Shown here piece after piece: positions 12,929-24,027 of a DNA stretch of 64,000 nt. How positions within the stretch are numbered: the first letter of the stretch is position 1; each line of letters opens with the position of its first letter. The stretch is taken from the NCBI RefSeq assembly GCF_026212465.1, contig NC_080052.1, positions 15,659,729 to 15,723,728 of the forward strand, written 5' to 3'. The notes below the pieces were generated by a model. That model saw only the letters and a list, made by a program, of their open reading frames with translations. It searched no databases and was not told the DNA's origin. A program made the translations under genes and the position numbers. This DNA is from Amaranthus tricolor (Eukaryota > Streptophyta > Magnoliopsida > Caryophyllales > Amaranthaceae).

Positions 12929-14075
12929 GATTAGATGGATGTTTAGGGAGTGAGCTTGAAGACATTACCTCTTTTTCTTTGGATTCTTCATCCTTATTGT
13001 GATGAGATGCCATGAGGCATAGGTTTGCTGTTTCTTCTTCCACTGGAGCTTCTGTCTCAGCCTCGCTCTCCGTATCACCCCAAGCTGCAATCATTTCCTT
13101 TTGAAAGTCAGTTTTGAAGTTTCCCTTCTTATATTGTCTTCCAACTTCTCTTGTTTTTCCCTTGCCCTTTTCATTCTTCCATTGAGGGCAATCCTTGATG
13201 AAGTGATCAGTGCTCCCGCACTTGTGGCATTCAAAATTTGTCTTCAAGTTAGCAGCTCCCTTTTCTTTGTTATTTCTTTGATTTCCATATCTGCTGTTCC
13301 TGAAGAATTTTTAAAATTTTCTTGCCAACATAGCAGTCTCCTCATCATCCGTTTCTGATTCTTCATGATCTTTTGCTGTTAAAGCCAGTCCTTTATTTCG
13401 GGAACTATCGGCTGTTCCCAAATGCAATTCGTGAGTCATGAGGGAACCAGCCAACTCTTCCAAATTAAAATTGGTGAAATCTTTCTATTCCTGAATGGCT
13501 GTGACCTTGGCTCTCCAGCGTTCGTCTTGAGGAAGACTCCTAAGTACTTTCCTGACTTGTTCATCAACGGGAATGATCTTACCAAGAGAAACTAATTCGT
13601 TCGTGATATTTGTGAACCTAGTGAACATCTCTTGAATGTTTTCCCTAGGTTCCATGACGAATCTTTCGTATTTGGACATCAGCAGGTCAATCTTGGATCG
13701 CTTTACTTCACTAGTACCTTCATGGGTAACTTCAAGCAGATCCCAAATCTGCTTGGCATTTTTACACCCCATAATACGATTGTGCTCATTTGGACCGAGA
13801 CCACAGTGAAGTAATTTGATAGCAAGAGCGTTCATCTCCATCTTTTGAAAATCTTCTTTCTCGTATTCAGTGATTGGTTTTGGAATAGTTTCGTTGTTGG
13901 AGTTTATGGTCGTCACCTCAAAATCACCAATTTCAATAACTCTCCATACTTGGTAATTTTCGGCCTTTATGAAGATTTCCATTCTATTTTTTCAGTAGGT
14001 ATAGAACTTCCCATCAAACATGGGTGGCCTTTGCGTGGAGTACCCCTCTTCCATGCGTTCGTTCATCTTCAACAT
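12921..14075 (-). pseudogene. Gag of element 1 (broken, C-terminus deleted)
   Basis: The start ATG at 14075 lies about 60 bp after the primer-binding site, as in element 2. The long copia gag domain is recognisable (MEIFIKAENYQVWRVIEIGD, IMGCKNAKQIWDLLEV, ENIQEMFTRFTNITNE, VRKVLRSLPQDERWRAKV). It is followed by one CCHC knuckle CHKCGSTDHFIKDC (about 13226-13185) and a basic segment. Nonsense codons include TGA for a Trp just before MEIFIKAE and a TAG after ATIQE-like sequence near 13484. The coiled-coil and second zinc knuckle present in elements 2 and 3 are deleted; the frame runs into TGA at 12921. Confidence 0.88.
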
Positions 14076-14126
14076 CTTGCCAGGGAACAGGATACTGCTA
14101 TCAGGGTTTCCTGATTAAAAGAGGAA

Positions 14127-14142
14127 CAGGGCTCTGATACCA
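14127..14142 (-). other. Primer-binding site of element 1
   Basis: The minus strand reads TGGTATCAGAGCCCTG, 2 bp after the 5' LTR terminus. It is complementary to initiator Met-tRNA. Confidence 0.9.
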
Positions 14143-14144
14143 AT

Positions 14145-14363
14145 TGTAGGAATGCTAATAGATGATTGAATTCAACAAGAGGGGGGGGGGGGGGGGGGGG
14201 GGTAAATTGTTGTGTATTAAGTTTAAGATTTTTGCCTCTAATTTTTGCGGAATTGTATCATGAAAAGCATAGAACTTAAACTTAAAACGAAAAGAAAAAT
14301 AATAAAATGAGACAAAGATTTTACGTGGAAACCTTCTTGGCCTAATAAGAAGGAAAAACCACG

Positions 14364-14401
<38 letters not shown>

Positions 14402-15405
14402 GATTTCAAAATTCTCACTATGTTTTAGGCAATCAATTACAATTACATAAAACAATATGCTTCACTTGAAGCTTCTCTACTCTAGGCCTACTTCTCTTCT
14501 CTTCTTTTTCTCCTTCTCTTTCTCTTCTCACGCCTCTCTTGAAGCTTCTCTATTCCCCTAGACTTCCCTTAAGTCTAGTTACAACAAAACACTCAATTAC
14601 CCTTACAAGGCCAATTCTTAAGAAGATTAAAAAAAATTAAAATAACTACTTAAGAAAAATATAATAATTATCTGACATTGGAAAACTGAAAATATTTTTC
14701 TTAAACCTTAAATGGACACTCTTGGATTCATACTTGGCTTGATCGTAGCTTCCCTTATTTATACAGGGAACAACCATCAGTGCACTCACCCCATGACTTC
14801 CATTTACTTATTTGATCCCAAAGGAAATGGGAAGTTATTGAAAGTAGAGGTGGAGAATAGGTTGCGCTTTTACCAAATACAAGTGACGGTTTTTTTTCTT
14901 GTACGGTTAATAGTACATGGGTCACTAAGAGATCCTAAATTAAAGGAGACTCATCCAAGATAAAGAATAAGTCTTTTAGCCGTCCAAATTTAAAAGGAGA
15001 CTTATTAAAAATGAAGAATAAGTCTTCTCCATATTTTTAGGCGTTTTAAAAAGAAAACTTTTTGCCAATTAAAAAATTAATTTAATTAAGCAAATAATTA
15101 AACTTTTAATCTTTTACATTAACTAAAAACAGAAAACATAATTTTCGTAACTTCCAGTCAATGTCTTCTCCAGACCTGTATCGTGGGGAACAGCATACTG
15201 TCTCCATCTACAACTTTCGTCACGTTAACTCTAGGTAAAGCAATTGTCCAACTTCTTGGATATTCAAGACACGTACAGCTTCCACGAACCAAGTCATAGG
15301 CTTCATCAACGATTAACACAATCGGATATTCACCTACAAAACAATCTCTAGAACATGTTTGTTTATTTAAAAGTGAAGTCATGATCAAAACCTAAGAGGC
15401 CAACA
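14145..15405 (-). repeat. 5' LTR of element 1
   Basis: 1,261 bp, with the same termini as 6275-7518. It differs from that copy mainly in homopolymers: a 22-G run at 14181-14202 and a 35-C run at 14365-14399. TATA box at 14754-14763. Lacks a segment present in the other LTR near 7330-7360. Confidence 0.92.
14754..14763 (-). promoter_or_regulatory. LTR TATA box, element 1 5' LTR
   Basis: TATAAATAAG on the minus strand, in the LTR that would drive element 1. Confidence 0.6.
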
Positions 15406-15410
15406 GCACA
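15406..15410. repeat. Target site duplication, element 1 (right)
   Basis: GCACA, identical to 6270-6274. It continues directly into satellite CACAACACTATTCGG-type sequence. Confidence 0.9.
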
Positions 15411-16073
15411 CAACACTATTCGGTATATGTTATTGTGCTGAAATGGTTAGAATCAAAAATAATAGTCATATACTTGAAATTACGTGCTAAGTTGCGTTTT
15501 TATGGTTTTTTAAGTGCTTTTGACACCTTCTCGCATAAAGTAGTTCAAACTTGGTTTGTTTGGCACGATACTTGGCATAAAACAGTATTTTGTATGTTTT
15601 ATTGTGTTGTAATGGTTAGAATTGGAAATAATAGTCATATGCGTGAAATTACGTGCTAGGTTGCGTTTTGGAGGTTTTTTTAACCTTTTTGGCACTTTCT
15701 TGCATAAAGATGTTCAAACTTGGTTTGTTTGCACGAAAATTGGCACACAACACTATTCTGTATATGTTATTGTGCGAAAATGGTTAGAATCAAAAACAAT
15801 AGTCATATGCTTGAAATTACATGCTAAGTTGCGTTTTTGAGGTTTTTTTTAGCATTTTGGTACTTTCTCGCATTAATTGCTTTAATTTATTTGGCGCGAA
15901 ACTTGGAAAACAACACTATTCGGTATATGTTATTGTACTGAAATGGTTAGAGTCAAAAATAATTGTCTTATGTTTGAAATTACGTATTAAGTTGCGTTTT
16001 TGACGTAATTTAAGCGTTTTTGGCACTTTCTCACAAAAAGTGGTTCAACATGGTTTGTTTGGCGCGAAGCATC

Positions 16074-16078
16074 GTACA
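16074..16078. repeat. Target site duplication, element 2 (left)
   Basis: GTACA before TGTTGGCC; matches 24660-24664. Confidence 0.9.
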
Positions 16079-16691
16079 TGTTGGCCTCTTAGGTTTTGAT
16101 GATGACATCACTTTTAAATAAACAAACATGTTTTAGAGATTTTTTTGTAGGTAAATATCCGATTTTGTTAAAATCGTTGATGAAGCCTATGACTTGGTTC
16201 GTGGAGGTTGTACGTGTCGTAAATATCCAAGAAGTTAGATAAATGCTTAGGATGTTAAAAGTTGACAGGCAGTCTACTGTTCCCAAAGTTGACAATCTAA
16301 TGGCAGTTGTAGATGGAGTACATTGCTCCTACGTTGAAAGTCTGGAGAAGACATCGGCTGGAAAACTGCAAATAATTTATTTTCTGTTTTTAAGTTGATG
16401 TAACGGTTAAGAGTTAAATTAGTTGCTTAATTAATTAATAAGTTGGTTGGCAAAACTATTTTTAGTTATCTAAAAATAACCTAAGACTTATTCTTTGATT
16501 AGAAAAAGTCTCCACTAAATTAGGATCTCACTATTAACTCCTATACTATTTTTAGTTTAAGGAGACCGGTTATCTATTTTTAGGGTGCTGTACCGTGGCT
16601 CCATATTCAAGGGTTCCGATAACTTCTCCTTTATTTTAGGAATAAGGAAAATTGGAAGTTACTTTGCCTATTTTTGGTACAGTTGTTACCC

Positions 16692-16701
16692 TTTAAATAA
16701 G
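16692..16701 (+). promoter_or_regulatory. Mutated LTR TATA box, element 2 5' LTR
   Basis: TTTAAATAAG, where the 3' LTR has TATAAATAAG. The change would be expected to weaken the promoter that drives this copy. Confidence 0.5.
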
Positions 16702-16915
16702 AGTGATCTTTGATTAACCGAATATCCATCTTAGAGTGTCCTTAAGGTGAGATCAAAATAAGAAAAATATTTTGTTCATGAATTTGCCAATTAATTTATT
16801 ATATTTTTCTTATGCAACTATTTAATTTTTATCCTTTTGGAGAATATTGGTCTTGTAAAGGGTAATGGAGAGAATTGTTGTTACTAGACTTGGGAAAGTC
16901 TAGGGGAGAATTAGG

Positions 16916-17072
16916 AAGCTTTTAGTGAAGCTAGAGAAAAGAATAGCTTTGAGTAAAGCTAAGAGAAAGCTTCGAGTGAAGTGTGAGAAAGAGAAGGAGA
17001 AAGAGAAGTGGCCTAGAGAATAGAGAAGCTTCGAGTGAAACACCTAGAGAATAGAGAAGCTTCGAGAGAAGC
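16916..17072 (+). repeat. Cluster of short inverted repeats in LTR (element 2, left)
   Basis: Several copies of a unit like AGCTTCGAGTGAAGC, each a small hairpin (AGCTTC/GAAGCT arms), spaced by purine-rich sequence. Also present at 24242-24399. Confidence 0.7.
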
Positions 17073-17334
17073 AAATTGTTTTATGTAATTGTAACGAATT
17101 GCCTAAAACATATTGGAGAATTTTGAAATCACGGGGGGTCGTGGTTTTTCTTTCTTATTAGGCCAAGAAGGTTTCCACGTAAAATCGTTGTATCCTTTTA
17201 TCTTTTTCGTTTCAAGTTTAAGTTTTATTTTCTTGTTAAATTCCGCAAAAGCAGGGCTAAAATTCTTAAACTTGTAATACAACAATTCACCCCTCCTCTT
17301 GTTGCGTTCGTCCATCTCTTCATATTTCAACAAT

Positions 17335-17350
17335 TGGTATCAGAGCCCTG
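17335..17350 (+). other. Primer-binding site of element 2
   Basis: TGGTATCAGAGCCCTG, 2 bp after the 5' LTR end; initiator Met-tRNA complement. Confidence 0.9.
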
Positions 17351-17401
17351 TTCCTCATTTAATCAGAAAACCCTAAGAGCAGTATCTTGTTCCCAAAAGA
17401 G

Positions 17402-19156
17402 ATGTTTAAGATGAATGAACGTATGGAAGAAGGGTACTCTACACAAAGGCCACCCATGTTTGATGGGAAATTCTACACTTATTGGAAGAATAGAATGGAA
17501 ATCTTCATTAAGGCCGAAAATTATCAAGTTTGGAGAGTTATTGAAATTGGAGACATTGAGATGACGACCATCAACTCCAATAACGAAACTATTCCTAAAC
17601 CGATCACCGAATACGAGAAAGAAGATTTTCAAAAGATGGAGATAAACGCTCTTGCTATCAAATTGTTTCACTGTGGTCTTGGACCAAATGAACATAATCG
17701 TATTATGGGTTGTAAAACTGCCAAGCAGATTTGGGACCTGCTGGAAGTTAACCATGAAAGAATAGGTGAAGTAAAACGCTCCAAGATAGGTTTGTTGATA
17801 TCCAAATACGAAAGGTTTGTCATGGAACCTAGGGAAAACATTCAAGAGATGTTCACCAGGTTCACAAATATCACAAACGAAGTTGTCTCTCTTGGAAAGA
17901 ATGTTCCCGTTGATGAACAGGTCAGGAAAATCCTTAGGAGTCTTCCTCAAGATGAACGTTGGAGAGCCAAAGTCACAACCATCCAGGAGTCTAAAGACTT
18001 CACCAAATTTAATTTGAAAGGGCTGGCTGGTTCCCTTATGACTCACGAACTGCATTTGGGAACAGTTGACAGTTCCAGAAACAAAGGCTCTGCTCTGGCA
18101 GCAAATGATCATGAAGAATCTGAAACTGATGAAGAGGAGGCTACCTTGTTGGTTCGTAAATTCAAGAATTTTTTCAAAAACAGCAGATATGCCAATCAAA
18201 GAAACAACAAAGAAAGAGGATCTGCAAATTCAATGACCAACTACGAATGCCATAAATGTGTTAGTGATAATCATTTCATCAAGGATTGCCCACAATAGAA
18301 AAATGAAAAGGGCAAGGGAAAGGCAAGGGAAGTAGGAAGACAACCAATGGAAGGAAACTTCAAAACATACTTTCGCAAAGCCATGATTGCAGCATGGGGT
18401 GATACTGAGAGTGAAGCTGAGACAAAAGTCACTCTGGAGGAAGAGACTAAAAATCTATGTCTCATGGCCACTCATCAAAACAAAATCGAAGAGTCTAAGG
18501 AACATGAGGTAATGTCTTCTAGTTCATTTCCTAAACACCTATTTAAATTCCATAAATAAAAATTAATTAAGTTGCTCATGGAGACACAAGAAAAGTTCGA
18601 TGAAAAGAATGTCAAATGTCTCCAAATTGAAAAAGACCTTAATTCTTGTAAAGACCATGTTTTCTACCTAAACACCTTTAAGTCCGATGTGCAAAATAGA
18701 TTTTTTGATTTGTTAGATCAAAACATTGTTTTAAAAGAAACATTGGAAAAAGTAAAACAAGAATATATTATTCTTAATGTCGAATTAAATCAATATAAGT
18801 CGTTAGGCTTAAACAAGGATTTAAATGATGTGTTCATGAACATGTTTCGTACTGATTTTCAAAAGTTAAAATTAGATTTAGAATCCAGTAAAATAAAAAA
18901 TGAGAAATTGAAATATGAATTAAATTTAAGAGAAAAAGGGAAAATCAATGAAATTCCCAAATGGATTCTAGATACTAAAACAAAGAGTACAGAAGGCCTA
19001 CGCTATATTAAGAATAATAGAAAGTAAAAGGTCTATGTCGATCTCCCTAATAGTAAAGTCTGTTCCTTTTGTGGAAAATCTGGACACCTGAAATTTCAAT
19101 GTGCAAAAAGGGAACAGCATAATAAAGCAAATAAAATCTATGTCGAATGCATGTAG
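17402..19156 (+). pseudogene. Gag of element 2 (full-length frame, three nonsense codons)
   Basis: ATG 17402 is the first ATG after the primer site. The upstream codon in frame at 17387 is TTG and is not a likely plant start. One frame of 584 codons runs to TAG at 19154-19156, interrupted by TAG 18296 (Trp in element 1), TAA 18557 and TAA 19025. Order: copia gag core (about codons 15-230), first CCHC knuckle CHKCVSDNHFIKDC (about 18249-18290), basic/acidic linker, a coiled-coil-like segment at 18572-18930 (KLIKLLMETQ, LKETLEKVKQEYIILNVELN), then a second CCHC knuckle CSFCGKSGHLKFQC (about 19058-19100). The frame is otherwise uninterrupted, so gag decayed only by point mutation. Confidence 0.9.
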
Positions 19157-19226
19157 ATTAAGAAATATGATTCATGTGTAATTGACAGGGAACCCAAGGA
19201 TGACTGGGTTCCTGATCTTAACAATT

Positions 19227-19240
19227 AATTTGCTTTGCAG
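19227..19240 (+). other. Splice-acceptor-like site at gag-pol boundary, element 2
   Basis: TTAATTTGCTTTGCAG precedes the pol frame, with CTTAAC upstream as a possible branch point. The corresponding site in element 3 is TTTTTTTTCAG (to 40510). Confidence 0.45.
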
Positions 19241-20327
19241 GTTTAGTGAGGGGGAACAACTCATGGTATCTCGACAGTGGGTGTTCCAAGATCATGACAG
19301 GTGATAAATCAAAAATTCTTTCTCACTAGGAAATCTATGATGGAGGAACAGTGACCTTCGGTGACAACATGAAAGGTGAAATAATAGCCAAAGGAAGAGT
19401 AGGAAGGTCAAGTTCCCATGCAATTGACAGTGTATTTTTAAGTCGAGAATTTAAAACATAAATTGCTAAGTATCTCTCAATTTTGTGTCAAAGGATTCAA
19501 ATTATATTAAAATAGGTCTTGCTAATCTAGAAGATGATGAAGATACAACGAGACAGCAAGATCAAAGAACAGAAGGAGAACAGCGGATTCAACAAGAAGC
19601 AGAAGTGTCTGACCAAAATTAGGAACAACCTGTAAATCAGGAACAACAGACTGTTCCCAATCCAGCTGTTTCCACAAATGAGCAAATTCATTCAGTAGAA
19701 GCTGAGCAGAACAACAATCAAGACAATAATCCTAAGCCCTCAACAGTTCCCACAAAAGAATTCGTGCCTAAACCTTGGAGATATCAAAAGGAATTCTAAG
19801 ATATTTAAAGGGAACAGAAGACATGTCCCTATTTTATCCTAAAAGTGATGTATATGATTTGAGAGGTTATGGTGATGCAGATTACGCATGAGATCTTGAA
19901 AATCGAAAAATCACTTCAAGTATGGTACAATTTCTTGGCTCATGTTTAGTTTCGTGGTGTTCCAAGATACAGAACACTGTTGCACTATCTACCGCTGAAG
20001 CAGAATATGTGGTAGCAGCAGCTTGCTGTTCCCAAATGCTTTGTATAAAACAACAGCTAAGAGATTTTGGTATTAAATTTGAATGTGTTCCTATTTATTG
20101 TGATAATACCAGTGCCATATGCATATCAAAAGATCAAGTGCATCATTCTAGGGTTAAACATATACATATAAGACATCACTTTCTTAAAGATAATGTTAAA
20201 AATAAGGAACATAATAGTTAAGCATGTCAATACTAACGAGCAAATTACAGATATAATGACTAAACCACTTCCAAGGAAACAATATGAAAAAATGAGATTG
20301 GAACTTGGTATGATCAAGCTCTACTAA
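19241..20327 (+). pseudogene. Pol of element 2 (two large internal deletions)
   Basis: It begins with the protease motif WYLDSGCSK (about 19261-19290), but has HMTG changed to IMTG and a TAG after KILSH. At about 19495-19507 the protease runs directly into the acidic linker that normally follows integrase ([11 protein letters not shown]), so all of integrase is missing. At about 19790 the linker (PWRYQK) joins the end of RT (ILRYLKGT), so the RT catalytic region is missing too. RNase H follows (DADYA then [32 protein letters not shown]), with a frameshift near 20210 and the stop at 20325-20327. Only fragments of protease and RNase H remain. Confidence 0.9.
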
Positions 20328-20819
20328 AGTTAACAGCAAGAATTCCCCATGAAGCATCATGAAATTGAAAAGGTTAAATCATCCACAAAACCTTGATTGT
20401 AAATCAATTATTGAAGGGATCAGGTATGCAGTTAACAAAGTACGTACTATGAATGTCTTCTTGATTGCATGTTTTGAATTGATCAGACCGAAGCAGCATG
20501 TGTTCGTTATATTTTTCTATTCTTATCACAAAATAATATAATATTATCATTTTTCAATTTTTATAATTTTCATAATTTTTCTCATAGCTGGTCAACTCAA
20601 TTAATCAAATAATGGAAATTGGATTTATTTACTCATTCAATGAATTTACCCTACAACTCTTCTTTAAGAAATTGACTTCAAATGAAATAATTAATGCAAT
20701 GAAGAGTTGAACCCTTCAGTAACTGTCCTTTCACCCATATATTAACCCTTTCCTCAAGTCACACCTCTCACGCCCACTCATTACCCTTCTTCTCAATACA
20801 CCTTCAAACGTCACTCACA
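20328..20819 (+). other. Element 2 spacer between pol and envelope-like ORF
   Basis: About 490 bp of AT-rich, non-coding sequence, homologous to 46762-47240 in element 3 and mostly deleted in element 1. No gene is supported. Confidence 0.7.
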
Positions 20820-22505
20820 ATGAAGACACCTAAATCCTCAAACTCCGGCAAGAAGATGAATAGGAAAACACCACAATCCTGTAAAACTTCTCAACCGCAA
20901 CCTTTTAAAGTGGTTCATCCATCACCACAGATTGATGCTCCACCATCTTCATCCACTGAAACCAAAAATGAAACCACAATCCCATCCACAATGCATGCAG
21001 GAAACAAACGCCAGAACACCACAGCAAAAGTTGATTCATCTTCCAGACCAACCAAACGTTTAAAGATCACTGATCCCAATAGTGCAGAAGAAATTTCAAA
21101 GGAAATGTCTGTAGGGTTTGGTTTAGACAAGTACAGGTATGATTCTACTCCCTTCCCACAACTTTACGCCATATTGCAAAATCAAAATTGGGAAATATTA
21201 ATGTCTGATTTCTTTTGCAACCCAATATTTTCAAACCTAATGCGTGAATTTATTTCAAACTTTTCTATTGATAATAGAGTATGCTCAAGCACTGTTAGGG
21301 CAATAAAAATAGAATTTAACAGTGTTATGTTGGGGGAATGGTTCAATGTCCCTGCTATTGGATTTGACACCTATCATGTTGGCTCGAAGATAGTATTTTC
21401 TGGGATTAATGAAAGCACTGTTCTGAAATTCTTAGGAATTGATCAAAAGAAAGGGAAAATAAGCCACAACATCCTATCTCCTTTGCATAAATTATTGTAT
21501 AATATTGCTCGTAGATTCATCTTACCACGAAACTCCAAATGAAGTGAAGTTAGTCTACGTGATGCCACTTTGATTTATTGCATGGCCAATCATATTAAAA
21601 TAAACTTTCCCTCATTGATGATTTCTCATCTGTCGGACTGCATTGAAAAGGGGAGTTTTGTTGGATATGAAGGGCTATTGACATGGATTTTCAGAAAATT
21701 TGGTGTACCTCTAGATGGCTTGCAGTTCCCTATGGGTCCTAATATGAAAATAGGCGCCAAATGCTTACATAATCTGCACCTAAAATTGAATGATGAAGGG
21801 ATATTGGTACATGCTGTGGAAGAGGTGAATGATGTTGAATCAGACGAGGAGAAGGTTGAGGAAGTAAAGGAACAACCAGTTGAGGAAGAAAAGGAGCAGG
21901 AGTCTGTTCCCATTGCAACCACTGAAACAGCAGAAACTAGGGAACAGGGAGAAGCAGCTAGTAAGGGGGGATCAGAAGAGAAAGGAGATGCTATGGAGGA
22001 TAATGATGATTACACTCTAAGTAGTGACTCTAGTGATGAGGAGGTTGAGATGACTATGAAGAAGCAGCCAGGTTTAATACAGAGAAAAAGTAGGAGGTTG
22101 GCTTCTAAATGTAAGGTTGTTATGGATGATGACATCACCTCTCACAACATCCCTGAACCTACAAAATATGCACCTCCCTCTCCCTAACCAGCCACACCAC
22201 CATCAAGTCAAATTCTATCATCACCACCATCACCTATACAGTCTACACCACCACCATTTACAACACACACTTCACCAGGTATAGGCTGTGCTAATTCTGA
22301 TTCTATTCCTGCAGCTTCTCTAGACTCCATCCTCTCTAAGCTCAATGACCTACAGTCTCAATTTCTTGCTTTTCAAGATGAAACTCGTGTCTCATATGCC
22401 ACAATTGCTGATCAGCTCATCCAGATGGAGAACCATCTTGGTGCCAAGCTGGACACAGTTGAAGTGCAGACTGAGTTCATAGATGAAGATGAGAATGCTC
22501 CTTGA
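20820..22505 (+). pseudogene. Envelope-like third ORF of element 2 (two nonsense codons)
   Basis: From ATG 20820 to TGA 22503-22505 is a single frame of 561 codons, broken only by TGA at 21540 (Arg in elements 1 and 3, RNSKRSE) and TAA at 22185. Layout: a basic, Ser/Pro-rich N-terminus (MKTPKSSNSGKKMNRKTPQS) with a nuclear-localisation-like RPTKRLK; a conserved globular domain at codons ~90-330 (KEMSVGFGLDKYRYDS, LMREFISNFS, DATLIYCMANHIKINFPSLM); an acidic region; a second basic patch RKSRRLASK; a Pro-rich stretch; a coiled-coil-like end. The best guide in the window to the length of the intact protein. The family is known as SIRE envelope-like, but basic patches and no visible membrane helix leave its role open. 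Confidence 0.85.
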
Positions 22506-23388
22506 TTCCTCTTCCCACATTATTTAATGATCATTTGTTGGCCTTACTATCTATCAATCTAAATTTATCAAACACTTTTTTTTGTACCATCTAGGGTACA
22601 AGGTTGTATTTTTTAAATAGCTGCTACAATGTCCTTGGTTATATTGGTCTGTGATTTTAACAATATGCATATTTGGATTTCTATCTATGGTGCTTGCTTT
22701 CATTTACTGTTTCTGATTTTCTTCAATGGCAAAATATTTATATTTGCGCTGTGGTTTGATTATACACATTCTTTTTGATTGATGACAAAAGGGGGAAGTT
22801 ATTGCTCTAATAATGGAAGTTATTCTCTGATTGATTGATTTATATTAATCTAATAATGGAAGTTATTCTCTGATAGTGGTTTGTCTTGTTTGCTCTTATG
22901 TTGAATTGTTCTAATAATTGTTTTGAATGATCTGTTGATAGTTTTATAAGATAATTATGGATATATGAGTTAATGTGCTACATATATGATGCTCTGATGA
23001 TATCTAAGCTATGTACTCTAATTATGATGATTGTTAATCTGATCATGTACTAACTACGTTTATGCTAAGTTTAAAACTTTGAGCTTTTTGTGTTTGAGTT
23101 TATAATTAGTTGTTTTGATAAAGTTCTGAATTCGTATTCACTGTTATTACATCGTAAATACTTAGTGATTTGTGTTAACTATTTTTGGAAATTATTTAAA
23201 AACATATATATTTGATATTATGTTTTTATACAATATGGAGTAAACTGTTTTACTATACATGCTTGGTAAATTATATTGTAACGAGTTGATTTACTAAGTT
23301 ATTTAGAGTTGCTTTAATCTCTAGTATGCTCTAAGAATTTTGTTTTACTCTATTTTACTTAAGTTTGTTTATAAGTTTGTCTTCATCG
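22506..23388 (+). other. Element 2 non-coding 3' region
   Basis: AT-rich, no gene. Contains the internal polypurine tract at 22786 and repeated TCTAATAATGGAAGTTATTC-like words near 22808 and 22853. Confidence 0.65.
22786..22798 (+). other. Internal second polypurine tract, element 2
   Basis: CAAAAGGGGGAAG after TTTTTGATTGATGA, about 600 bp before the terminal tract. Confidence 0.6.
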
Positions 23389-23401
23389 AAAAGGGGGAAT
23401 T
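23389..23401 (+). other. 3' polypurine tract of element 2
   Basis: AAAAGGGGGAATT directly before the 3' LTR start TGTTGGCC. Confidence 0.85.
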
Positions 23402-24017
23402 TGTTGGCCTCTTAGGTTTTGATAATGACTTCACTTCAAACAAACAAACATGTTTTAGAGATTGTTTTGTAGGTAAATATCCGATTTTGTTAAAATCGTT
23501 GATGAAGCCTATGACTTGGTTCGTGGAGGTTGTACGTGTCGTAAATATCCAAGAAGTTAGATAAATGCTTAGGATGTTAAAAGTAGATAGGCGGTCTACT
23601 GTTCCCGAAGTTCAAAATCTGTCGGAAGTTGTAGATGGAGACAGTACACTGTTCCTACGTTGCAAGTCTGGAGAAGACATCAGCTGGAAAACTGCAAATA
23701 ATTTATTTTCTGTTTTTAAGTTGATGTAACGGTTAAGAGTTAAATTAGTTGGTTAATTAATTAATAAGTTGGTTGGCAAAACTATTTTTAGTTATCTAAA
23801 AATAACCTAAGACTTATTCTTTGATTAGAAAAAGTCTCCACTAAATTAGGATCTCACTATTAACTCCTATACTATTTTTAGTTTAAGGAGACCGGTTATC
23901 TATTTTTAGGGTGCTGTACCGTGGCTCCATATTCAAGGGTTCCGATAACTTCTCCTTTATTTTAGGAACAAGGAAAATTGGAAGTTACTTTGCCTATTTT
24001 TGGTACGGTTGTTACCC

Positions 24018-24027
24018 TATAAATAAG
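24018..24027 (+). promoter_or_regulatory. LTR TATA box, element 2 3' LTR
   Basis: TATAAATAAG. As the 3' LTR promoter it would read outward into satellite block C. Confidence 0.55.

Larger units (their letters stand above)
6275..15405 (-). mobile_element. Sirevirus-type Ty1-copia retrotransposon, element 1
   Basis: A complete-ended 9.1-kb element on the minus strand: 5' LTR 14145-15405, primer site, gag, pol, envelope-like ORF, polypurine tract, 3' LTR 6275-7518. A GCACA duplication flanks it, and joining the flanks rebuilds an uninterrupted satellite monomer. The integrase-RT-RNase H order marks Ty1-copia, and the extra ORF after RNase H marks the Sirevirus/SIRE (Maximus) group. It is non-functional: it has nonsense codons in every ORF, a deletion from the end of gag into protease, and a deletion between pol and the envelope-like ORF. 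Confidence 0.92.
15406..16078 (+). repeat. Satellite array, block B (about 4 monomers)
   Basis: The same ~169-bp monomer and orientation as block A, sandwiched between two retrotransposons. It continues block A exactly when element 1 is removed. Confidence 0.93.
16079..17332 (+). repeat. 5' LTR of element 2
   Basis: 1,254 bp, from TGTTGGCC to CAACA. A few percent divergent from 23402-24659 by eye, with small indels clustered near 16280-16340. The TATA position reads TTTAAATAAG (16692-16701), a change from TATAAATAAG in the other LTR. A palindrome cluster lies at 16916-17072. Confidence 0.92.

Noticed and set aside
17363..18199. 278-codon minus-strand ORF opposite gag of element 2
   Set aside because: Antisense of a well-supported gag frame with copia gag motifs; no family recognised on the minus strand.
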